Origin: Methanoregula sp. UBA247
Lineage (GTDB): Archaea; Halobacteriota; Methanomicrobia; Methanomicrobiales; Methanospirillaceae
Length of the DNA: 41,997 bases
Reading direction: 5' to 3'
Assembly (NCBI GenBank): GCA_002495055.1
Contig: DADR01000054.1
Location: 14,510-56,506, forward strand
A program made the translations under genes and the position numbers. The notes under the pieces are model-generated. The model made no database searches. It was not told the origin of the DNA and saw nothing but the letters and a program-made list of their open reading frames with translations. Shown here in pieces: positions 1 through 8,826 of this stretch (position 1 is the stretch's first letter; each line of letters opens with the position of its first letter).

Positions 1-2301
1 CTCGAACCGTGCCCCCTTTCCCGGTTCGCCGGTTTCTGTCATGGTTATTCCGGTAATTTCAAAGATTTCCCGTGCAAGGAAAAGCCCGACCACTTTCTTC
101 TTTTGGAAATCGGGTGAAAATATTTTGTCCTTGATATCCTCAATAATCCCCACGCCATTGTCTTCAAAGAATACTGTAAGGGACTCCGATCCTTCAGCAT
201 ACCTCAATGTTACCTTCGTTGCTGACTTTCCATGCGTGAGGGTATTATCTGCGAGGATCTGGAAGACCTGTTCCAGCAGGGGATCGGCAAAGATTTCAAG
301 GCCATCGAGAGTGACCGTATGTTCCATTCTCAGGAAATCCAGGTGAGATATTGCCAGAAGGAACACCTGGTTGACATTATACCATCGTGACAGCCTGAGC
401 CCGAGATCCTGATAACTCTGGCTGAATTTCAGGGAATGGGTAATTTTCTGCAGAATGTCATCCTCTTTCTCGATGATTAATTTGACAGAACTTTCGGTTA
501 TCTTGTCTTTTACCAGATAATTGTATCCGGAAAGGGTAAATACCAAATTCTGAATGTCGTTGAACGTTACATAGTTCAAGAGATTCAGTTTCTTCTTTGC
601 CTGCTCCAGGGCTTTTTGCGATCTCTTATGCTCGGTAATGTCCCGGACAATCTCCTGAAGGTAAAAGGTATCTCCCACCATAAAGCGGTTCAGGGTCACT
701 CCGGCATGGAAAGGAGTGCCATCAGCACGGACGTAAATCCATTCAAAAAACTGGGTCTCTCCTAAAAACGCAGCATCAATTTTTTCTTGTGCGATTTGTG
801 CAGAAAGTTTCCCGTCAGGCTGATGTTCTGGTGAAAATATCGCCGGGGATTTCCCGATAATCTGGTCTCTTGTACGTCCGAAAATGGGTTCTGTTTTTTT
901 ATTGCAGTCAAGGAAGACATTGCGATCCCTTATTAAAATCGCATCGCCGGCACTCTCAAACAATGTCTTGAACTTCTCCTCGCTCTCCCGCAGCGCTTCT
1001 TCCGCCAGTTTGCGCTCTGTAATATCGTGATCGGCACCCCGGAATCCGGTCAGTTCGCCACGTTCGTTAAAGATCGTTGTTGCATTGCTCTCAAGAAAAC
1101 GATAGGTTCTGTCTTTATGCCGCCATCGGATTATTACACTACGCCATCCCTTTCTTTCCTTGACGGATACTGAAAATATCTTTTCAATCCGCTTCCAGTC
1201 TTTTGGATGTATCAGGTCAAAAGCATTGAATCTCATGAACTCGTCCAGAGTGTACCCGAGCAGAGATTCGAGAGCAGGATTTGAATAGGTATGCCGCCCG
1301 TCCAGATCCATATCCCAGATCCATTCGCTGGTTGTGTCAAGGATCGTCCGGTACTTCTCCTCGCTCTCCCGCACACTCCTCTCGCTGTCTGCCAACATGT
1401 CATACTGAGCCCGGAGTTCTTCTGAACTTGCAGCGATTTGCTCATACGCAGCACGCAATTCGTCTTCCGCTTTCTTGCGCTCTGATATGTCCCTGATAAT
1501 CATACTCGTCAGGGTTGACCCGCGACTATCCTTAAAACTATTAGAAAAAATCTCCCCGGGAAACGGAGTCCCATCCTTTCGCAGGAAGGTGAGTTCACCT
1601 TTGAACCGGCCAGTCCAGCCCCGCTCTTCCAATGCGGCTCTGAGGCGGGGATCTGTTGAATCGACAACCCCGGCCCTGCCGTTTCTGATTATCTCCTTTT
1701 CTGTCTGCTGGAACATGGCACACGCAGCAGGATTTGCTGCAATGATGCTGCCGTCCGGGCTGGTTAAGAGAATTGCATCCATGGAGTTGTCATAGAGCAG
1801 GTGGTATTTTTCCTCACTTTCCTCAAGGAGCCGGGTCTTCTTATCCAGCTTCGCACCGACCCGCTGAGCATATTCCCGACTGAAAGCAAATTCATCGGGG
1901 ACCGGTTGCGCCATATAATCTCTCGGGGATTGCGCATGCTCCTGAATCGCCTTGTGGATCTCCATGAGGAGTTTTTCAGGTTCCGCTGGTTTGATGATGT
2001 ACCGGATCGCTCCAAGAGAGAGCCCAAACACCTCATCTTTCTTGTCGGTATACGTTGCCGTATAGAAGATGAACGGGATCTGCCGGAGCACAGGATCCTT
2101 TTTGCACTCCCTTATAAGCTGAAAACCGTCCATCCGGGGCATCAGGATGTCAGAGATGATCCCGTCAAAACTGCTGATGCGGAGTCGCTCTAAAGCCTCG
2201 ATCCCGTCCTTTGCGGTAACAATTTCATAACCTGAACCTTTGAGCAGGGCTTCGAGCATGTAGAGGTTATTACTGTTATCATCCACGATCAGGATCTTCA
2301 T
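1..2301 (-). CDS. Receiver / triple-PAS / degenerate kinase-like sensor (partial, runs off left edge)
   Basis: The reading frame is open for 767 codons from ATG at 2301 to the window edge, so the C-terminus is missing. Residues 1-120 form a response-regulator receiver (DD at 7-8, acceptor D51, T81, K104). Three PAS domains follow (about 164-285, 315-430, 440-560), linked by coiled-coil segments ending in typical S/TERK joints. The last 190 residues resemble a HisKA-like dimerisation helix plus HATPase. The DNG-x-G loop of the ATP site is present. In related methanogen kinases the helix carries R-H-D, but here the motif is F-N-D (Asn at residue 581), and the G2 box lacks its usual G-x-G. It is probably a cytoplasmic sensor or scaffold rather than a normal autokinase (inference). 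It lies 64 nt after the single-receiver gene on the same strand, so probably in one operon. Its last 600 nt nearly repeat the gene at 10141-11805. Confidence 0.88.
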   Translation of the reverse strand, partial: MKILIVDDNSNNLYMLEALLKGSGYEIVTAKDGIEALERLRISSFDGIISDILMPRMDGFQLIRECKKDPVLRQIPFIFYTATYTDKKDEVFGLSLGAIRYIIKPAEPEKLLMEIHKAIQEHAQSPRDYMAQPVPDEFAFSREYAQRVGAKLDKKTRLLEESEEKYHLLYDNSMDAILLTSPDGSIIAANPAACAMFQQTEKEIIRNGRAGVVDSTDPRLRAALEERGWTGRFKGELTFLRKDGTPFPGEIFSNSFKDSRGSTLTSMIIRDISERKKAEDELRAAYEQIAASSEELRAQYDMLADSERSVRESEEKYRTILDTTSEWIWDMDLDGRHTYSNPALESLLGYTLDEFMRFNAFDLIHPKDWKRIEKIFSVSVKERKGWRSVIIRWRHKDRTYRFLESNATTIFNERGELTGFRGADHDITERKLAEEALRESEEKFKTLFESAGDAILIRDRNVFLDCNKKTEPIFGRTRDQIIGKSPAIFSPEHQPDGKLSAQIAQEKIDAAFLGETQFFEWIYVRADGTPFHAGVTLNRFMVGDTFYLQEIVRDITEHKRSQKALEQAKKKLNLLNYVTFNDIQNLVFTLSGYNYLVKDKITESSVKLIIEKEDDILQKITHSLKFSQSYQDLGLRLSRWYNVNQVFLLAISHLDFLRMEHTVTLDGLEIFADPLLEQVFQILADNTLTHGKSATKVTLRYAEGSESLTVFFEDNGVGIIEDIKDKIFSPDFQKKKVVGLFLAREIFEITGITMTETGEPGKGARFE

Positions 2302-2365
2302 CAGGAGTTCACATCTCTCAAATACGATTCAGTCATACATAGCCTTCCATTGAGGTATTATTAAT

Positions 2366-2728
2366 TTACCTGAGATACTTCTGGATCTCGTCAAGGATCG
2401 TATCCGGGTTGATGGGTTTTTCAACATACCCGGTACATCCGGCAGCAAGCGCCCGTTCGCGGTCACCGGTCATCGCATAGGATGTCAGTGCAATAATGGG
2501 GATCTTCCCGCCAGCTGGAGATGCCCGGATACTCCGTGTAGCTTCATACCCGTCGATTCCCGGCAGCTGGATGTCCATAAGGACCAGATCCGGATGTTCA
2601 CTGAATATCATCCCGACTCCTTCTTCACCGGTAATCGCTTCTCTCACTTCATACCCCGCCCCTTTTAAGATAAATGAGATGAGGTATCGGTTTTTCTCAT
2701 TGTCCTCAATAACCAGCACTTTTGTCAT
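2366..2728 (-). CDS. Single-domain response regulator (receiver only)
   Basis: 120-residue CheY-like receiver with no output domain. The acidic pair E8-D9, phospho-acceptor D52 in LMDIQLPGIDG, T82 in ALTSYA and K104 in EKP are all in place, so it should be phosphorylated by a partner kinase. Its ATG overlaps the stop of the upstream histidine kinase by four bases (ATGA), which implies translational coupling and a cognate pair. Stand-alone receivers of this kind are common in methanogens, where they act by protein-protein contact or phosphate relay. The target cannot be read from the sequence. The receiver-PAS gene that follows could be a relay partner (inference). Confidence 0.93.
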   Translation of the reverse strand: MTKVLVIEDNEKNRYLISFILKGAGYEVREAITGEEGVGMIFSEHPDLVLMDIQLPGIDGYEATRSIRASPAGGKIPIIALTSYAMTGDRERALAAGCTGYVEKPINPDTILDEIQKYLR

Positions 2729-4863
2729 AAATTCTCCTGCTCTTCATACGTTACAGGGAAGGAGAACGTGAATACGCTTCCTTTATGCGGCTCGCTTTCT
2801 GCTGTGATATCCCCGCCAAGGAACCGGGCAAGTTTTTTTGAAAGGTACAGCCCGAGCCCCGTCCCCTCGACAAGGCGACCCGGCACTGCAATCCGGCTAA
2901 AGGGTCGGAAGAGTTGCTCCAGGTCCTCTTTCCCTATGCCGATACCGGTGTCACTCACCCGGACCTGCACAACAAATCCTCTCTGCTCCACGGTCAGATC
3001 GACGTTACCCTCGTCAGTGAACTTGATCGCGTTGCTGACAAGGTTCATGATGATTTGTTTAATGCGGCGGTCATCGCTGGTGACTGTGACAGGACCGGGA
3101 ATTTCTATATTCAGGACAAGTCCCCGTTCTTTCGCTGACGGATCATAGGTATTTTTCACATCGCGGATCACATCGGAGAGGTTGAATGTCGAGACACCAG
3201 CTTCGATCTTGTCCGCCTCGATCTTGGAGATGTCGATCACATCGTTGATGAGTGCGAGGAGGTGGCGGGCACTGTCCTGCACCATACCAAGCTGCTTCTT
3301 CTGCTCCGGGTTGATCTCCCCCGCCAGTCCTTTCACCATAATACCGGTAAAGCCGATAATAGAATTGAGCGGTGTCCGGAGCTCGTGACTCATGGAGGCG
3401 ATGAACAGGGATTTGAGCCGGTCGAGTTCCTGAAGGTGGAGGTTAGCTTCCGAGAGTTGCCAGGTCCGTTCGGCGACCTTTTTCTCAAGATCACGGTGGG
3501 CTTCCAGGAGTTTCTGCTCAGCCTGTTTACGCTCGGTTATGTTCGTCATCAGTACCAGCACTACGGGCTCTTCCTTGTACCTGATCGGGACTGCCTGAAG
3601 AATTGAGGTGATAATCTCCCCTCTGCCGGTCACGATATCCATCTCGTAGGGGGCTGACTGGACTCCCGACAAGCGTGCTTTCATTTTCTGTTCAACATAA
3701 CTGCGCTGGTAGTCCGCAACAAATGAAAGAATCGGTTCTCCGATGACTTTTGACACCGAGGAACCCATTATATTCAAAGCTGCCCTGTTTGCAAACCTGA
3801 CGATCCCCTGGCTGTCGTAGATCGCGATAATATCCGGCAGGTTCTCTACAAGGCCACGGTTGAATTCCTCGCTCTCACGCAGGGCATCTTCAGCCTTGCG
3901 CCGTATCTCTTCTTCTTTTACGATCCCTCTCGCCCGGGCCAGGTAATAGATAAAAAACAGGAGTGAGATGATCAGGATTGCAGAAATAATGATCAGGTTA
4001 TTCCTGAATCCCTGTATCGTGCCGAGTATTTCATTTTCCGGAGTGGAGATAATGATTGACCAGGACGTTTTCCCAATTTTTACCGGCATATAGATTGCCT
4101 GGAATTTCTGAGATGACAAATTCCGAAGGATATCTCCCCTGACCGTATACGCGCTGATACCTTGCGATCCCTTCATCGCCTCCTGTGCTATTGCCAAGAC
4201 TGTGGGAGAAGAGTTAAAGACTTCAAAGACGGATTTGCCAACCTGTTCGGGATAGGGTGAATAGAGCACTATACCGTTCTGGCTGATAGTCCAGGCATAT
4301 CCCGAATCAAGGATACGGATAGTGCCCAGGTTTTCCCTTGCCAGGGCATCAAAGGGAATCAGTATTGCAATGCTCCCTCTGAACGTGCCATTCTCAAAGA
4401 CCGGCATATGAAATGCTATTGTCCTGAATCCCTGGACTGAAGTGAACACATCGCTGATCACCACGGAATGAGTGCTCATCAGCTGCCAAACGTGGGACTG
4501 GGATGAAATATCTGTTGCCGTGGATGTTTCCACGGGATACGTATAGGAAATGATCCCCTTCTCATCTACCCGGGTAATGGATGATATCTCACCGGTATGA
4601 CTGTTAAAAAAATCCCTCATCAGGTCCCTGCCATCCGGATCGAGCGTAATAATATGGTTATTCCCCGCAAGAAACGAGAGGGAGTTGTTATACGTATCAA
4701 AAAAGCTTTCAATTCCTGCTGCTGCCTGTCCTGCATGCACTAACTGTTCATTATTTACCTGTGCAATGGTTTTTGATTCAATATCGGTATAGGAGGTATA
4801 CAAAAGAAATCCGCATATGACCAGTAAAACGAGAAAAACAGCAAACTGCCGGAGGTATCGCAT
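2725..4863 (-). CDS. Membrane histidine kinase: Cache sensor, PAS, HisKA, HATPase
   Basis: 712 residues. TM1 lies at about 6-24 and TM2 at about 289-309. Between them sits an extracytoplasmic region of about 260 residues with the look of a double-Cache (dCache) ligand-binding domain. A PAS domain follows (about 332-445), then a coiled coil, HisKA with acceptor H493 in SMSHELRTPLN, and HATPase with N607/N611, D638-x-G-x-G and the G2 box G667-T-G-L-G. All kinase motifs are intact, unlike in the two related sensors nearby. It probably senses a small extracellular molecule and phosphorylates the receiver whose start overlaps its stop codon. The ligand is not predictable. The ATG at 4863 is followed directly by a basic residue and then the TM helix, which suits an N-terminal membrane anchor. 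Confidence 0.93.
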   Translation of the reverse strand: MRYLRQFAVFLVLLVICGFLLYTSYTDIESKTIAQVNNEQLVHAGQAAAGIESFFDTYNNSLSFLAGNNHIITLDPDGRDLMRDFFNSHTGEISSITRVDEKGIISYTYPVETSTATDISSQSHVWQLMSTHSVVISDVFTSVQGFRTIAFHMPVFENGTFRGSIAILIPFDALARENLGTIRILDSGYAWTISQNGIVLYSPYPEQVGKSVFEVFNSSPTVLAIAQEAMKGSQGISAYTVRGDILRNLSSQKFQAIYMPVKIGKTSWSIIISTPENEILGTIQGFRNNLIIISAILIISLLFFIYYLARARGIVKEEEIRRKAEDALRESEEFNRGLVENLPDIIAIYDSQGIVRFANRAALNIMGSSVSKVIGEPILSFVADYQRSYVEQKMKARLSGVQSAPYEMDIVTGRGEIITSILQAVPIRYKEEPVVLVLMTNITERKQAEQKLLEAHRDLEKKVAERTWQLSEANLHLQELDRLKSLFIASMSHELRTPLNSIIGFTGIMVKGLAGEINPEQKKQLGMVQDSARHLLALINDVIDISKIEADKIEAGVSTFNLSDVIRDVKNTYDPSAKERGLVLNIEIPGPVTVTSDDRRIKQIIMNLVSNAIKFTDEGNVDLTVEQRGFVVQVRVSDTGIGIGKEDLEQLFRPFSRIAVPGRLVEGTGLGLYLSKKLARFLGGDITAESEPHKGSVFTFSFPVTYEEQENL

Positions 4864-5505
4864 TCATATCACCGGAATTTTCATCCTATATTCTCCTGCC
4901 ATGCGCACGTTTTTTTGGAAATAAAACATGAATATGCTTCTTTTGCCATAGATTTATTATAACAGTTTCCTTTCTGATCCACGGTGACACCACTGTTCCC
5001 ATCACGGGAGGTCTGATGTCATTTTAATTGGAACCAGGCAGGATAATGCAGGTCTATTGTGTCTCGTTCGACCATATTCTCCGACGGTGGCTTTAAGCCG
5101 GAATATGTCTGACAGGAATTTTCTCTGGTATTCTCCGACGTGAAATAGGAAGATTTTGGAAATCCTGCCCTTATCAGCAAGACCTTATATTCCCTGTTTT
5201 TATCTATTATCATCCCGCCAAACACCGCTCTATGCGGATTTTTGCCGGGTGATTTTCAGCAAAGAACCGCACGGTATTGTCGGGTCGTTTTCTGGATTAT
5301 CCTCAAATATATTGTGTCTGTAAGCATACTTTTTCGGGCACTATATGGCCATATATAGCCAAATGGGGGACGAAGGGGAAAACAGGGACTGAAACGGGGT
5401 CGGAACAGGCAGTCGATATCTGACTCTGACAGGAGATCTCCTGGTTTCGATCAGGGTTTGGATATCATCCATAACCGCGGACAGGAAGATGAATCAAATA
5501 TAAAA
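4864..5505. other. Gene-free stretch between sensor kinase and ABM gene
   Basis: I see no convincing coding frame here. The one short minus-strand frame (5019-5225) lacks a recognisable domain and a Shine-Dalgarno sequence. The right part (5228-5376) resembles a segment at 9853-10003 and holds an AT-rich palindrome at 5337-5360. The left end must contain the kinase promoter. Confidence 0.6.
5228..5376. repeat. Diverged intergenic repeat, copy A (partner at 9853)
   Basis: By eye this aligns in order with 9853-10003. Shared blocks include CTCTATGCGG, a GGATTAT-C-TCAAA block and CTTTTT-CGGGCA, each followed by a palindrome. In this copy the palindrome spans 5337-5360 with core TATATGGCCATATA. 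The two palindromes differ in sequence but occupy the same relative place, which suggests a conserved operator or hairpin rather than chance. It could also be a relic of a duplicated segment that once carried a sensor gene. Confidence 0.5.
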
Positions 5506-5814
5506 TTACGATAATACTACAGTATGCAGCCCCGATATCTCATACAATGTTAATTCGGTTGGTTCTGCCATCCATGCAGCACAGGTAACAAAATGTGCCT
5601 GCATATGGGGAGTGACGATATGATTGTCAAGGTGTTTCCGGCTCTCCCACTCTTCACAAAAGATGTACAGCCCCTGATCAAAGACATCTGCGTGGAGTTC
5701 ATACCGGGTACATCCCGGTTCTGCACGAACAAGGGGAATAATCCGGTCAACCTGATGAATAAAGTCCTGACAATGATCCGGGTATACACGACACCTGGCT
5801 GCAACAAGTAACAT
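5506..5814 (-). CDS. ABM-superfamily (YgiN-like) monooxygenase-fold protein
   Basis: About 102 residues with the dimeric alpha/beta ferredoxin-like ABM pattern: an N-terminal strand, a helix ending in a V-R-A-EPGC motif, the strand pair RYELH...YIFCEEWES, then a helix with HL-x-NH and a terminal strand. Relatives include YgiN-type quinol monooxygenases and many small proteins of unknown substrate that need no cofactor. The ATG at 5814 is preferred over the GTG two codons earlier. A TATA-like stretch lies about 45-50 bases upstream on the minus strand. It stands alone. The substrate cannot be inferred. Confidence 0.82.
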   Translation of the reverse strand: MLLVAARCRVYPDHCQDFIHQVDRIIPLVRAEPGCTRYELHADVFDQGLYIFCEEWESRKHLDNHIVTPHMQAHFVTCAAWMAEPTELTLYEISGLHTVVLS

Positions 5815-6082
5815 ACACACTATTCAGATTAAACCAGGAAAAAGTACCTGATTCCCTATTATGGTATAATGCGGACTCCTGATGTGGTCCCATGGGTGAT
5901 ATGGGGGGTAGTGACGGCATGTCCTTGAAAAAACAGCATCATACCTGCGTGTCGGGGAATAATCTGATTTGGGAACCGGAGGATTGATTTGTGGCGGACC
6001 GGGGAGAGGCAGGCATCAGTTTTTCATGAGTGTGGTGAGCCTGCCCACTAGTGCGGTTACGAAACCCAGAACACCTGTATCT

Positions 6083-6096
6083 TTCTAAAAAAAAAT
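6083..6096 (-). terminator. Oligo-T terminator after the aquaporin gene
   Basis: A run of nine A on the plus strand (6087-6095) gives nine T in the minus-strand transcript about 15-23 nt past the aquaporin stop. Archaeal RNA polymerase terminates at such T-tracts without needing a hairpin. Confidence 0.55.
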
Positions 6097-6109
6097 GATT
6101 GGATCGCGC

Positions 6110-6850
6110 TCATTCCACGGTTATCCGGTCGTAGAAGACTGCCGCAAGTACAGCACCCAGGACCGGACCGATGATGTAGATGGGGAAGAATGCCCAGAGG
6201 TTCGAGCCACCTAAAAGTAAGTCCATAACGAACGGCCCGAATGTCCGGGCGGGATTGAGCGATGCACCGGCAATGTTCCCGGTCGCCGTAATCATCCCGG
6301 CCACGGTCAGGCCTATCATGAGTCCGGCGAATCCCGGCGGGGCTTGCTTGTCCACTGCGACACCCATGATTACCAGCATCAGTACGAAGGTCGCAATTGC
6401 CTCGACGAGGATTGCCTGCCCGTACCCGATTCCGGGAAACGGAGTTGTCGCCCCGAGCCCACCAATCGTGACTGCGTCCATCCCAACAGTCAGGAAGAAG
6501 AGCAGGCTCCCGATTGCTGCCCCGATACACTGGGAGATTACATACGCAACCGCGTCACCAGCCGGGAACCGTTTCGTTGCCCAGAGTGCAATCGTCACTG
6601 CCGGGTTGATATGAGCCCCGGAAACACGGCCGAGTGCGTAAATAACCCCCGCAATCACGATACCGAACGAGATCCCGATGGCAAACCAGTCGCCGAGCCC
6701 ACCGAGCTGGCCAATTCCGATATTGAACGGTGTGGCCGGCTTTGTCCCGTTCGCGATCATCAGCGTGATCGCTGCTGCCCCGGCACCGAAATACACGAGG
6801 AGCAGCGTCCCGACCCCTTCTGCTATGCTACGGGAGGTGAGCGACGCCAT
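6110..6850 (-). CDS. aqpM: AqpM-type aquaporin / small-solute channel (MIP family)
   Basis: 246 residues with six membrane segments and the two half-helix NPA motifs, HINPAVT (N82) and SLNPARTFGP (N199). The aromatic/arginine filter positions read F62, I187, A196, R202. From what is known of methanogen AqpM (Phe, Ile, Ser, Arg at the same positions) this filter is wider and less polar than that of water-only aquaporins, so water plus small neutral solutes or gases are plausible cargo. A long loop between TM1 and TM2 is also AqpM-like. The ATG at 6850 overlaps the stop of the DUF2180 gene by one base (TGATG). The gene is third in a DUF2193-DUF2180-aquaporin operon. Confidence 0.93.
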   Translation of the reverse strand: MASLTSRSIAEGVGTLLLVYFGAGAAAITLMIANGTKPATPFNIGIGQLGGLGDWFAIGISFGIVIAGVIYALGRVSGAHINPAVTIALWATKRFPAGDAVAYVISQCIGAAIGSLLFFLTVGMDAVTIGGLGATTPFPGIGYGQAILVEAIATFVLMLVIMGVAVDKQAPPGFAGLMIGLTVAGMITATGNIAGASLNPARTFGPFVMDLLLGGSNLWAFFPIYIIGPVLGAVLAAVFYDRITVE

Positions 6851-7062
6851 CACTTACCCTCCCCGTATGCAGCATTGCAGTCCGGGCAGAGCATCCGGGG
6901 CATCTTCCTTGGCAGTTTTTTCGAAGGAAGCGGGTACCCCCCCTCCCAGACATCGACTTCTTTTCTGATCGTATGCTTCATGCAGGTCCCCATTCCGCAG
7001 GCAACACATACTGCCACGGCATCACTTTCTTTTCCTTCCTTTGCACAGACGTAACATTTCAT
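6850..7062 (-). CDS. DUF2180 small zinc-ribbon-like protein
   Basis: 70 residues with eight cysteines plus a histidine: CYVC near the N-terminus, CVACG-x5-C-x2-H in the middle and CPDC near the end. This suggests two zinc sites in a compact fold. It matches DUF2180, a family found mainly in methanogens and of unknown function. A good ribosome-binding site (AGGTGA) lies six bases before the ATG at 7062. It sits 30 nt after DUF2193 and is coupled to the aquaporin by overlapping stop and start codons, so the three are probably made together. Confidence 0.85.
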   Translation of the reverse strand: MKCYVCAKEGKESDAVAVCVACGMGTCMKHTIRKEVDVWEGGYPLPSKKLPRKMPRMLCPDCNAAYGEGK

Positions 7063-7092
7063 GATTTTTCACCTTTTGTTCAAGAATTATGA

Positions 7093-8592
7093 TCAGACTG
7101 CTTCCTTCCACTGGCAGGAGCAGTGCCGGAAATCCATCAGGGCAGCCGATGCACAGTCCTTACAGATCCGGGCAGGTGCGGCTGCTATTTCCTTGTGCAG
7201 TGCGATAATGTTGGTCATCAGGGTTGCGGTGACCGGCTCGCTCGTAAGCAGGCACGGGTAATCGGCGAGCCGCATCATCGCCGAAAACCGCACGGTCATT
7301 GCACAGGCAGGATATGCGTATCGCTGCGGGTTGGCGAGCACCTCATTTTTCAGGATTGGCGAGAGATCGACTTCGAACCCGGCTACTTTTGGTTTCACCA
7401 TGCCCGGCTCACTGCTCTGCATCCTCCTCGCCTTGTCCACCAGCTTCCAGCCCCGGTAGATCATATCCATGAAATCGCAGTTGTGGAGTTCGATCGCTGC
7501 TCCCCGCTTCGGGTAGAGCTGGACATAGTTGTGATAGCGTTTCGTCAGCATGTCCACGACCATGATCGCATTGAAACCATCGAGTTCGAGGATGTACTCC
7601 GCAGCGCTTGCTGATGCGCCGGTCGCAACCGACAGCACTTCGTTTTCGGTCTTCATCTTCGGTGCCGCTGCGTTCAGGGTCTTGTCCATCACCTGGGTCA
7701 CCGACTCGATGACCGCCATGATCACATCGTCCTTGCACATATTGTACGTGGACTGGGAGATATGGTGCGCTATATCCCCAACACAGTATGCCGGTACCGT
7801 AACGATGTTACCGTAGTGAACTCCCTCATCGAGTGATGCTTTAACTGCACCCTGCATCTTCGTGCGGTAGTCCTTCATGTACTTCCGGCAGTCAAACGAG
7901 GACTGGCCCACGCTGTCCATGAGTTTTGCCTGTGCATCGACCGGTGTATCGTAGATGGACTGGATCATGGAGACTTCCTGCTTCACGGCATCTGCAAGAG
8001 TTGCACCGCCTTCAACCGCATGGGCAAAAACGTCCCCGATACCATACGAGGTGTTCATAGCCCATGACTTCGCGGCAAGGATTGTCTGCTTGTGGGCAAC
8101 CGGGATGTCAGTGGTTTTGAGGATCTGGTTGACGATATTGCTGCTGCTTCCCGGGATAAGGGCAAAGTCCACGACGCAGGTGGGGCCATAGAAGCCCGCA
8201 TACCGGCGAGCCGATTCCTTGCCGATCAGGGCTTCAGCCTTGCCGACGACTTTGATAAACACATCCACACTCTTCCTGAACTTCGGGTCGGCATCGAAGA
8301 GCATTTCCATGATGACCGGTGTCTGGTAGTGTTCCACAAAGGGATCGTCCTCGGGACGGATGGTGTTCGTCAGGCCTTTCAAAATCGTGTAATGGGCATT
8401 AACTGAATCAGTGTGAAGGGCAAAGACCGCCCTGCTCTGGCCCCCGGCGGGTTTCATCTCTTTCACTGCATCGACATACGCTTTGGTGTCGTCGATGACG
8501 AAGTTTTGCCCGCGTTTCTTTTTTACCTGGTTCACATCTGCGTACTGGGCAGCCATCGCTTCCGTGATCATTTTTTTGATTATTTCCTGCAT
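7093..8592 (-). CDS. DUF2193 methanogen protein
   Basis: About 499 residues, matching over its full length the DUF2193 family, which is widespread in methanogens and has no assigned function. It is soluble and mostly helical, with no signal peptide. The extreme C-terminus is cysteine-rich (C-KDC...HCSC), a likely metal site. The ATG at 8592 (MQEIIKKM) is chosen over one 48 nt upstream because GGAG lies just before it and the extra 16 residues look unlike a protein start. It heads the operon with DUF2180 and the aquaporin. A link between a cytoplasmic methanogen enzyme and a solute channel is suggested by the context only. Confidence 0.85.
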   Translation of the reverse strand: MQEIIKKMITEAMAAQYADVNQVKKKRGQNFVIDDTKAYVDAVKEMKPAGGQSRAVFALHTDSVNAHYTILKGLTNTIRPEDDPFVEHYQTPVIMEMLFDADPKFRKSVDVFIKVVGKAEALIGKESARRYAGFYGPTCVVDFALIPGSSSNIVNQILKTTDIPVAHKQTILAAKSWAMNTSYGIGDVFAHAVEGGATLADAVKQEVSMIQSIYDTPVDAQAKLMDSVGQSSFDCRKYMKDYRTKMQGAVKASLDEGVHYGNIVTVPAYCVGDIAHHISQSTYNMCKDDVIMAVIESVTQVMDKTLNAAAPKMKTENEVLSVATGASASAAEYILELDGFNAIMVVDMLTKRYHNYVQLYPKRGAAIELHNCDFMDMIYRGWKLVDKARRMQSSEPGMVKPKVAGFEVDLSPILKNEVLANPQRYAYPACAMTVRFSAMMRLADYPCLLTSEPVTATLMTNIIALHKEIAAAPARICKDCASAALMDFRHCSCQWKEAV

Positions 8593-8826
8593 AATTCCGC
8601 CACTCCCGGCACCAGTATCAAACGGAATGCCGACAGGCATCCATTAGCACATGTTTTATTAATAATTTTACATGATGTTTGTGGCGCACGGGTGCTTTGC
8701 GGGTATTTTCAGGTACCCTCCTTCGATATGAAGAACGCGGAATAAGATTGAAAGGGAAAAAGGTGGAAATCTCTATCCGGAACCCGATCCCTGCCGGCAT
8801 CATTTTAGAAAACCGGACTTACGTCA

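Noticed and set aside
5019..5225. Short minus-strand frame of 68 codons
   Set aside because: No homology recognised and no start signal; treated as intergenic.
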